This document shows, in pieces, positions 42,337 through 51,268 of a stretch of DNA of 64,000 nucleotides. How positions within the stretch are numbered: the stretch's first letter is position 1; each line of letters begins with the position of its first letter. Source of the DNA: Tetraselmis striata. Lineage: Eukaryota > Chlorophyta > Chlorodendrophyceae > Chlorodendrales > Chlorodendraceae. The translations under genes were made by a program, and so were the position numbers. The stretch spans positions 310,001 to 374,000 of the forward strand of contig VCJN01001730.1 in NCBI GenBank assembly GCA_006384855.1. Direction: 5' to 3'. A model generated the notes under the pieces. The model had not been told where the DNA came from and did not search any database. It worked only from the letters and a program-made list of their open reading frames with translations.

Positions 42337-44276
42337 TTGGGTTGGGCTGCAACATCGAGTGCACTGCAGAATGCAGAAACTGCAGCCTGCAGTTAGCCTA
42401 CTGCACTGCAGCCTGCAGTACTCCCGAAAAGGGACTGCAGTGCAGTTACCCAAAGTGCCCCAAATCTCACTGGATAGCGTTTGGATGGCGCCCGCCAATG
42501 ATAACAAGCCATATGGCGACAGTTCTGGCGGTCCGAGCGCCGCGGATAGCACCGTACTCGCTTGTACCATCACACGCCGCCGCATCGGGGCACATACCAG
42601 TAGACCACACACACCAGCCGAACCTATCCTCACTTCACGCTCACCCAGGCACCACTACCTGTCATCCTCCTCTCGTCACTCTTCGTCAATAACATGGAGG
42701 GAGACCAGTTTGCCGCGGAGCAAGGCGCAGCGGCGATGGCGGACGAGGCGATGGCAGCGGACAGCACCAGCGCCGCAGCGGCCAGCACTGCCGCCAACAG
42801 CTCAGCACGAGTGACACAGACACCACTTGGGACGCAAGCCGACGATATTCTCATCGACAACGACGAAGATGACCCCCTCTTAGGACTGAACCCAGTGCCC
42901 CCCCTGTCTATCCTCAGCAAAGCCACTTTCCAGCTTACCATCATACGGCTGGCAGAATGTGTGCCAGCTCAAATTATCATGTTGACTTTTTATATATCAC
43001 GCTCTCACCTCTGCAGGTTTGAGTCCGAGCTGGACGAGATGAGGAAGGACATGAGGAAGCACATTGTCCAGCACATCCAGCCTATGCTGAGGCCGCTCAC
43101 CGAGTTTGTGCCTGAGAAGGCACACGAGATCATGGCCATGCAGCTGGACCCTAGATACTGCAAGGGCAACCTATTCAAGCTGATGGTGGGCAAGCAGGAA
43201 GAGGCCCGGGAGTTGATGAAGGAATACGATGACAAGTCGCTCCTCCCTGCGCTGGTCCACTTGAGCCGGCACATGCAGACCAAGACAGCTGATGCTGCTG
43301 GTCCATCTGAGCAAGTTTCTGCGGGTTCAGACTATGATGATGACGACGATGATGGAGATGCCTTGTATTATGACGATGGTGACGTGAGGGTTGCCACAAA
43401 CCATGCCGATGAGGCCGCCCTGTTGGCCGCCTCGGAGGCTGACCTGCGCACCTTCCGTTGTTGCAACATGCTCCCCAAGAGGACAGAGGACCCGTTGAAG
43501 TAGTGGAAGAAGCATGCTTCTTCCTTCCCCCTCATCTCTGAATTAGCTAGGATTGCTTTATGTGTGCCAGGCTCACAGATTGAGTGCGAGCGCGTGTTCT
43601 CTCTTGCTGGTCTTGTCACCATGCACTTAAGAAATGGAATGAACCTGGATAACATGGGTGCCTGCGTCTTTATTCCGAAGAATCTGGACTTCGATGCCAA
43701 GGTCAAGGAGCTACTGGCGTCTTACTACGGGGAGGCTGCTTTCAGCGCTGTGGCGGCGGATCTACTCAAGCCATGCGGGGAGGATTGGCTGGCCAGCCAA
43801 GTCCTTGATGGCGAGGGCGAGGGGGAGGCCAGCCGCATTCAATGGGAAGCGGTGGAGTCCATGCTGGAGCAGTATGGAGCCGAGCCGGCGGATGATGAGG
43901 CGGGGGATCAGAGGGGTTTTTATGCCATCATGGGTTTTTACGCATGTTTCACTATGCATGCGTTGGGACATCATCGATGGACACACACAAATGTACACAC
44001 AGTAGGCTTTTCCCCTCTGTAGGCAATTTAATGATGTATTACAGCTTCCACCACGATTGCTGCCCCGCCCTCTGCATCCGCCATGGCAGCCCCTTTGCCC
44101 TTCACTGTCCCGCCCTTCCCTTCCCTAAAATCAGCAAATGCAGTGCTACTACAGCCTGCACTGCAGCCTGCGGCTAAGGCTGCAGTCAACGGGCTGCAGT
44201 ACTGCAGCCTGCACTGCACCCTAATGCACTGCATTGCAGCCTGCAGTATTGGAAAGTGGACTGCAGCCCAACCCTG
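42337..44276 (+). mobile_element. hAT-family DNA transposon copy, about 1.94 kb
   Basis: The left end reads TTGGGTTGGGCTGCA. The right end, reverse-complemented, reads CAGGGTTGGGCTGCA. That is a 15-bp terminal inverted repeat with 13 matches; the right end keeps the canonical CAGGG of hAT termini while the left has CA changed to TT. Both ends carry subterminal arrays of CTGCAG and GCCTGCAGT motifs (42342-42450 and 44130-44262), the kind of sites hAT transposases bind. The 8-bp flanking duplications are perfect. The internal gene encodes only the C-terminal half of a transposase with an in-frame stop, so the copy is non-autonomous. Confidence 0.88.
42694..44022 (+). pseudogene. hAT transposase, N-terminally truncated and interrupted by TAG
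   Basis: An ATG-initiated frame of 269 codons (42694-43503) stops at TAG and the same frame continues to 44022. The part after the stop (KKHASSFPLISELARIALCV, then SQIECERVFSLAGLVTMHLR) is the hAT C-terminal dimerisation domain. The TAG falls where family members have a second Trp of the W-W-K pair, so a TGG to TAG change is the likely lesion. Before it, MQLDPRYCKGNLFK matches the LDPR..K motif, and an acidic Asp run precedes the dimerisation domain. The BED zinc finger and the first two catalytic Asp regions of a typical 600-700-residue hAT transposase are missing. An unspliced-looking stretch (about 42919-43017) ending CCTCTGCAG just before FESELDEM could be an intron. Confidence 0.8.
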
Positions 44277-44284
44277 GTACGTAC
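44277..44284. repeat. 8-bp target-site duplication, right
   Basis: GTACGTAC directly follows the right terminal inverted repeat and is identical to 42329-42336. Confidence 0.8.
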
Positions 44285-45049
44285 GCATGCGTACCAGCAG
44301 GAGCGCGATTGTTGTGCGCGCTGGTATTACCTAGCGTTAGATAGAGCGCTGCCTTAGGAGTGTCTTAGCAGTAGGTACTAGAACGTACTAGAACCATCTA
44401 GAACGCTATAGCGTGTGCGAGTACTTCTCGTATATGCATGATAGCGAATGAATATACCACTGTGTTGCGGACAGATGAAGGTGTCCGGAACCTGTCTGTA
44501 GTTGGTTGTGTGTTACTAAAATAGCGACGGGCCGTGGGTTAGGACCGCACACGTCGATTCTAGTAATAGTCTAGTAGTTACACGCAACACAAGTGGCGGG
44601 AATTGGAATCAATACGCAGCACACGGAATGACGGAAACCAACGACTATAAATAGGCCGGCAAAACCACCGCCGGGCCAGTCACCCAGGTTACCGAGTTCC
44701 GGTACTGTAAAGAATCCCTTTTCCCAAATATTCGCTCACTATTCCTGGCCGTGTGGAATAACGATCCAATGGGCCCTCAGACTCAGCTCATGCATCAGGA
44801 CTATCTATGGCTAGACGGCTATACAAAGTCCTAAGGGGGCTGTGACAATTTCCCTGCTGTGTTGATGGAGGGCATTGCCATGCAGGACGTCGACATGCTT
44901 CGCATCTTAGGTAGCAGACATGTGGATTGTCTATTATGGCGCGGACAATGGGATGGCTTTGTGCGCGAGGTGCGCGTGGCGAAGTGACAGCGGCGCCCTC
45001 CTAAATTTATGGCGTATATATGCACGCACAGCGTGCAATTGCCATCTGC
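44285..45049. other. intergenic between the hAT copy and the decayed YR gene
   Basis: No gene is supported. It contains TAGAACG/CTAGAAC short repeats near 44380-44410. Confidence 0.45.
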
Positions 45050-46130
45050 AGCAGTTGCTTGGTACCGCTGTTGAGCGGACCAGACTAGGGCACTTGGCGG
45101 ACATCCTGGAAGCACAGCGCATGAGGACGTCATCTAAGGAAACCTGTGGGGCGCCGATGGGCACTTTCCTACGGTTTTGCAGTGACATAGGTGTGTCACC
45201 CCTTCCCGCAACGGTGGGCGGGACTGCCGCGAACATTTACTGAGCCCTGCATTGTGACTTAAAACACCAACCTACAAAAGTAGGAGCTAGAGTAGCCGCT
45301 ATCAGTGACTGGTATGGGCCACAGCATCGGTCGTTGTCACGCGCCGGTCGCTGGCAAATCCTGCAAGGAGGCTGCGCTTAGATAATTGCTAATGATGGTG
45401 GCAAAGCGGGCTGCACGCAAGTCCGGCACACGCCTAGCACTCGCCGTAGTCGAATTCCGCAATATTTATGGGCGGGGATTCAACTTCAGCCGATCAGATG
45501 GTTTCCACCGGCCTTTATGCCTAGTGTTTCGAAACCTAGGCTGCCTCAGGAAGCAAACTGCATCGCAGCTTTGGATAAACTATCATATCCTCCAGGATGG
45601 GTCCATTACTTTTGACCGAGCCTCAGATGTGCAGATCTGCAGAGATGCGTACTCCGCACATCCCTTCATTCGCATCTGCGTTGATGTCGAGGAAAATTTG
45701 GACAGTGGGCAAGAGGCTTTTGCTTGTATTCCAGATGTCATCGCATCATTAACATGTCAAACCGGTGCAGCTGCTAGATCAATATCTGAAGGCATTCCGG
45801 CCCCCGACGGGCGGCTTCTTGCTCACACCTCCAACTACACCGGGGTTAAGGCAAGCTACATATTCTGGCAAGCCTTATACCGGATTTTCAGTAGCGTTTC
45901 AGCAAGCATATATATGTCCGGACGTATCCCCAAGCGGCAGCCCGCACCGCGGACTTGGCACGGGTTCTCAGCCATTCGGGCCGGAAGTCGCTCGCCTCTT
46001 GGCTGTGGAACGCATACCAGAATTGGCGATTGAGCGCAAATGTGGGCCATTGGGCATGCAGAGAGGATGCGATGACGCGTATTTTCATACATGTGTGGCA
46101 CAGATTCTGCGGTTGGCTCGTAATTTGTGA
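45050..46130 (+). pseudogene. decayed tyrosine recombinase gene of a second lineage
   Basis: Plus-strand frames between about 45050 and 45240 read like a YR core-binding domain (LADILEAQRMRTSSKET, FLRFCSDIGVSPLPAT). After stops and frame changes, 45965-46090 gives LSHSGRKSLASWL (the His-x-x-Arg box), IPELAIERKCG in another frame, and then GHW. That order (HSGRK, IERKCG, GHW) matches the C-terminal catalytic half of YR proteins. At least two frame disruptions separate these pieces; one probable extra G lies in AAATGTGGGCCATTGG. It differs from the intact YR at 13884-15332 (HSLRKG, GGW), so it is another lineage. No flanking repeats could be assigned. Confidence 0.55.
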
Positions 46131-46666
46131 CTACAAGCCAGCATTCCATGCCGCGTCGCGCGGCGCGCGACACGCGCACCATCATGACCTCATGCCGTCG
46201 TGCCGTGCACGGGCGCGCTGCATGAGCCTACACGGACGAGTTTCTCCGGCGGAATGCCTTCTCCGCTGATGACGCCCCGCTGTACGCAATGCATACACGA
46301 CGGCGTACCTCGCATGTTCTGCGAAGGGTGAGTTTGAGGGTGGCCCGCCAATAAGCCGGGCAGGAACACTAGCAAAGAACGCAAAATAAAGCCCTTGTCA
46401 CCACGACATCGCGCAGCACGAGCCGTTCGTGACGATGAGTCGCGATGATCGCGCCGCACTAGCAGGGCGGCGACGGGGTTGCGCTGCTCATATTACAAGT
46501 CTTTGGTTGGTTACATGGATAGCGTCCAGATTTCAAGGAAGGGTGGGGGCGCAAGCACATTGCCGAGAAGGTGCTTTGGCATTACAACTAGCCATTTGGA
46601 GGGACAAGAAGGCCTGAGAGGCAGACCCGCGAGTTTGAACGAAGTGGGGGGAGGGTGTGGGTGTGG
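46131..46666. repeat. diverged repeat copy and start of the satellite-containing unit
   Basis: About 46180-46330 is a fourth diverged copy of the 40.6-41.5 kb repeat (CACGGACGAGTTT, TGATGACGCCCCG, CGGCGTACCTCGCA). At 46531-46564, TTTCAAGGAAGGGTGGGGGC plus GCAAGCACATTGCC is a near copy of 46989-47021. Confidence 0.5.
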
Positions 46667-46991
46667 CTGTCGCAGCGCGACCCCATGGTGGGTGCGCCGC
46701 GACAAAGGAAGGTGGGGGCAGACAAGCCCACTAGTGCGTGTAAGCACACGACGTAGCAACATGCGCGAGCAGCGCTACCCGGGTTGGCTGCGTCGGGAAC
46801 CGCACGCGGAGGTGCCGTACGGGAGTGCGATGTCGATGCAGCTCCTCGAGGCGCTGCGCGGTCGATGCAGCCCCTCGGGCGGTACGGCAAACTAGCCGCG
46901 GACATATTAGCACCGTATTTGTTCCATCCCGCGCATGCTATGAAGTAGACGACGAAGGGAAGGAAACCCCGACTACCGGTAGTAAATATTT
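46667..46991 (+). repeat. 0.33-kb direct repeat, left copy
   Basis: It starts CTGTCGCAGCGCGACCCCATGG and ends GGTAGTAAATATTT. It matches 49533-49865 with a few substitutions and an 8-bp difference (GACTACCGG versus GACTACCCGGGTACCGG near the 3' end). Confidence 0.85.
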
Positions 46992-47137
46992 CAAGGAAGG
47001 GAGGGGCGCAGGCACATTGCCAACCCATCTTGTGCGCCGGCCGCACGGCGGCGGCCGGGCGGGAGCGCAGCGACCGCCCACGAGAAAAAACGGCTGGCTA
47101 CCGTCGCACGGCGGGGCGTGCGAAGGGCGGACCGGGG

Positions 47138-47140
<3 letters not shown>

Positions 47141-47168
<28 letters not shown>
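47141..47168. repeat. 28-nt G homopolymer
   Basis: It lies between the left direct repeat and the satellite array. Confidence 0.95.
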
Positions 47169-47214
47169 AGCCGACGATGTAGTCTGTAGCTGGCTCCACG
47201 TAGCGACGGCTCGA

Positions 47215-49175
47215 TGGCGTCGACCAGCCGAGTGACTGTCCGGGGGCTGCGAAAGCGACCGGGGCATAGGACGCAGCGGCGGGCCAATGGCGCTGGCCTA
47301 CTGCATGCGCAGGCCGCGGATGCGACCGGGGGCGCAGGGTGCAGTGACGGCATGATGGGGCCGACCAGCTGAGTGCAAAGGCCGCGAAGGCGGATGGGGC
47401 ACATGGCGCAAGGTTGCTCTGTCGACGCGGCGAAAGCGGCCAGAGCATAGGGACGGTGCAGAGGCGGTCTGACGCCGCCAACCAGCTGCATGCCCGAGGC
47501 TGCGACAGCGGCTGAGGCACAGCGCGCAGCGGCGGCCCGTTTGCGCCGACCAGCTGCGTTCCCGGGCCGTGGAAGCGACCGGGGCGAAGGGTGCACTGAC
47601 GGCGCGTTGGCCCCGACTAGCTTCGAGCGCATGACGCGGAGGCGACTGGGGCGCATGGTGCAAGGACGGCCAGACGGCGCCGACCAGCCGCGTGCCCGGG
47701 TCGCGAAAGCGGCGAGGGAACAAGGTGCAGAGGTGTTAAGATGGCGCCGACCAGCTGCGTGCCGAGGCGCTGCGGCAGCAACTAACCGAGGTAGAGCGGG
47801 CAGCGGCGGCCCGTTGGTGCCGACCAGCTGGACGTCCGGGCCGCGGAGGCGACCGGGGCGAAGGGTGCACTGAGGGTGCGTTGGCCCCGACCAGTTGCGA
47901 GCGCATGACGCGGAGGCGACCGGGGCGCATGGTGCAGTGACGATATGACGACGCCGACCAGCCGCATGCCCGGGTCGCGGAAGCGACCAAGAACAAGGGG
48001 GCATTGGCGGTCAGATACGGCGCCGACTAGCTGCTTGCTTAGGTCGCGGAGGCAACCAGGAGGCACATGGTGCATGGGCGGCCCGTTGGCGCCAACCTAC
48101 TGCGTGCCCATGCCGTGAAAGCCGCCGGGCCGCATGATGTAGTGGCGGCATGCATGATGGATCCGGCAAGCCGCGTGTCCGGTCTGTGGAGGTGACCGGG
48201 GCACATGGTGCAGAGACGGTCTGACGCCGCCAACCAGCTGCGTGCCCCGGGCCGCGGAAATAACGGGGGCATAGCGTGCAGCGGCGGCCCGTTGGCGCCG
48301 ACCAGCTGCGTTCCCGGGCCGCGGAAGCGACCGGGGCGAAGGGTGCACTGACGGCGCATAGGCCCCGACCAGCTGCGAGCGCATGACGTGGAGGCGACCG
48401 GGGCGCATGGCGCAGGGAAGGCCAAATGGCTTCGACCAGTTGCGTGCCCAAGTCGCAAAAGCGGTTGGGGAACATTGGGTGCATCGGCGGTCAGATGGCG
48501 CCGACCAACTTCTTGCCCGAGGCTGCGATAGCAACCGAGGCACAACGTGCAGCGGCGGCCCGTTTGGGCCCGTTTGCGCCGACCACCTATAGGCCTAGGC
48601 CACGAAGCGACCGGAGCGAAGGGTGCACTAACGGCGCATTGGCCCCGACCAGCTGCGAGCGCAGGCCGCGGAAGCGACCGGGGCGCATGGTCCCGTGACG
48701 GTATGACGGCGCCGACCCGCCGCGTGCCTGGGTTGCGGAAGCGACCAGGGAACAAGGTGCAGTGGCAACCAGATGGCGCCGACCAGCTCCGTGCCCGAGG
48801 CTGCGGCAGCAACCGAGGCACCGCGTGCAGCGGCGGCCCTTTGGCGCCAACCAGATGCGTGCCCGGGCCGCGGAGGCGACCGGGCACATGATGCAGTGAC
48901 GGGTGCTGATCAGTTGCGTGCGTAGGCAGCGAAAGCGACTGGGGCACATGGTGCAATGGCGGCATGATGGTGCCGACCAACTACGTGTCCGGGGCTGCGA
49001 AGACAATCGAAGCAAAACGTGCAGCGACGGCCCGTTGGCGCCGGCCAGCTCCGTGCTTAGGTCGCGGAGGCAACCGGGAGGCACATGATGCATGGGCGGG
49101 CTGATAGCGCCGACTAGCGCGGGTGCCCGGAGGCGGCATATAGTGGTGGCCGGTTGGCGCCGACCATCTGTGTTC
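47215..49175. repeat. satellite array, about 67-bp unit, with higher-order repeat of about 272 bp
   Basis: Units contain GCGCCGACCAGCTGCGTGCC, a GGGCCGCGGAAGCGACCGGG block, and GGTGCA-TGACGG. Successive GACCAG/GACTAG anchors lie at 47548, 47615, 47682, 47749, 47822, 47889, 47956 and 48025, so spacing is 67-73 bp. Every fourth unit is most alike: the series GCGTTCCCGGGCC, GCGAGCGCATGACGC, CGCGTGCCCGGGTCGCG, CTGCGTGCCGAGG recurs at about 47548, 47822 and 48300. This is a higher-order repeat. Three very long minus-strand frames here (to 337 codons) are products of the GC-rich repeat and are not called as genes. Confidence 0.85.
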
Positions 49176-49532
49176 CTGGGGCTGCGGGGGGCAGCCCGGT
49201 TGTGGCGCGGAGTAGCGCGTTGAAGCCGTTGGTTCCACCGGCGCAAGACTCGTTCCTGCCCGGAAATGGCGCGCGGTCTTCTTCACCGGCGAGCCGAAGA
49301 CCGGTGGCATGGGGGGCTCTTGTGTCGCCATGCGCGAAGAATGTTTCCCCGAATCAGTCGAACGGTTGTCCGTGTGGGACACTTGTCGGCGCGAAGAGCC
49401 GGCGCACGGTGTCCTCTAGACGATCGCCGACTGCCTCCCGGCCAGCGAGACGTGTCCTCGAGCTGGGCGCGGGGCGTCACTTCTGAGTGGCTTGTAAAAC
49501 CAAAGACCTTGCATGTCACGAAGACACGAGCT

Positions 49533-49865
49533 CTGTCGCAGCGCGACCCCATGGTGGGTGCGCCGCGACAAAGGAAGGTGGGGATAGACAAGCCCAGTGG
49601 TGCTTTTAAGCACACAGCGAAGCAGCATGCGCGAGCAGCGCTACCCGGGTTGGCTGCGTCGGGAACCGCATGCGGAGGTGCCGTACGGGAGTGCGATGTC
49701 GATGCAGCTCCTCGAGGCGCTGCGCGGTCGATGCAGCCCCTCGGGCGGTACGGCAAACTAGCAGCGGACATATTAGCACCGTATTTGTTCGGTACCGCGC
49801 CTGCTAGGAAGTAGACGACGAAGGGAAGGAAACCCCGACTACCCGGGTACCGGTAGTAAATATTT
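49533..49865 (+). repeat. 0.33-kb direct repeat, right copy
   Basis: Same orientation as 46667-46991; the two enclose the satellite. The AGGAAACCCCGACTAC motif near its 3' end is repeated once more just outside, at about 49872-49890. The part between the array and this repeat (49176-49532) holds no recognised gene. Confidence 0.85.
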
Positions 49866-50178
49866 TAACGGGGCAGGAAACCCCGACTACTCGTAGTAAG
49901 CAAAATGCACGGAAAGTACAGGGGGAGGAAAAAGCCTACCCCGTACTTTAAAAAAAGGATTGCGCTGTCGTCGTTCTCCAATTCTCCAGGCTACCTGTAC
50001 AGAATCACACACCAGCCCGTCAGGACTAGACCGCCATCGCTAGACCGCCCTGCAGGACCAAACCCTTCACCAGACCACCCTGCAGCACTTAAACCGATCC
50101 TGCTCCCTAAAAGTCGGTTTTCAGACGACAGATAATTCCACCGATCGCGGCGGCCTGTTGGTTCCTGCCGGGCGCGGC
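49866..50178. other. upstream region of UPF2
   Basis: It begins with remnants of the direct-repeat motif, followed by GACCGCC/GACCACCCTGCAG-type short repeats at about 50028-50100. No TATA box is obvious. Confidence 0.4.
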
Positions 50179-51209
50179 ATGGTGGAGTCCCGCGGTGGCG
50201 GCCGCGGTGGCCGAGGGCGCGGCGGAGGCGAGGGCGGCGGGCGGCGCGGCGGGCGGGGCGGAGGCGGGGAGGGCTCCGGGAGGGGGCGAGGAGGTGGCGT
50301 GGAGGCTGGGCGTGGGGGTGGGGGTGGGGGCGGAGGGCGGGGGCGCGGGCGCGGCAGAGGCGCCAATGCCCAGCAAGCCGCGAAGGAGAAGGAGGTGTGA
50401 TCAAGCAAAGAAGGCCGCCCTCCTGCACCCAACAGCATGCTCACGCATACTGGCCCAGTCACCGCGTCAAGCAGGAGACAGGAGACTCACAGCGAGGCCG
50501 AAGGGGGGCAACAACACTGAGCTGGCCCCTTTTGGGCGTGTGCAGCGTGCTAAGGCGCAGGCGGCAGAGCACGAGCGGCTGCGTCGCGCGGAGGAGGAGC
50601 GGCAGGCGCGGGAGGAGGCGGAGCGCCTGGAGCGCCTGGCAGCGGAGCGCCTGGCGGCGGTCCAGGTGCGCGCTCTCCGCCGTATACAGGCACAGGCGGT
50701 CTACCGCCCGCGCGCCAGCAGCCACCGGGTCGCCATCCGCATGCCCAGCCAGCAGATAGCAATGCGTTCCGGCACGCATTGTCCGAACGCAGTCAGCTGA
50801 CGCCGGGCCTGGCTGGGCTGCAATTGGTTGGCAGGATGCCACATCCCGCATGCGGGAGGCCACTAAGGTGGCACAGACCAAGCGCCAGCTACGAGCGCTT
50901 AACCTGGAGCCAGCCAGGCCCAGTGCGCGGCCAACTCCTCCTCCCACCACCTCTGCCTCCAAGCAAGCTGAGCATTAGACTAGCAGTGCCAGTGCACTAC
51001 CCAGGGGAGCAGGCCTGCAGTGAGGTCTGCCACAGCGCGATCCGTCCCCTGCTCCTCCTTATCCGCCCTTGACAAGTCTGGCCTTGCCCCTGGGTGCGCT
51101 TCACTGTAGGCGAGGACCAGCTCAAGGGGCTGGACTCCAGCGTGAAGCGAAACACCGCGCTGGTGAAGCGCCTCAGCAAGGCGCGCTGCGAGCCCCTTGC
51201 AATGCGCAT

Positions 51210-51268
<59 letters not shown>

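Noticed and set aside
46991-49246. Long minus-strand open frames (337, 313 and 219 codons)
   Set aside because: They lie entirely in the 67-bp GC-rich satellite, change frame with each unit, and encode only low-complexity repeats; they follow from the absence of AT-rich stop codons, not from a gene.
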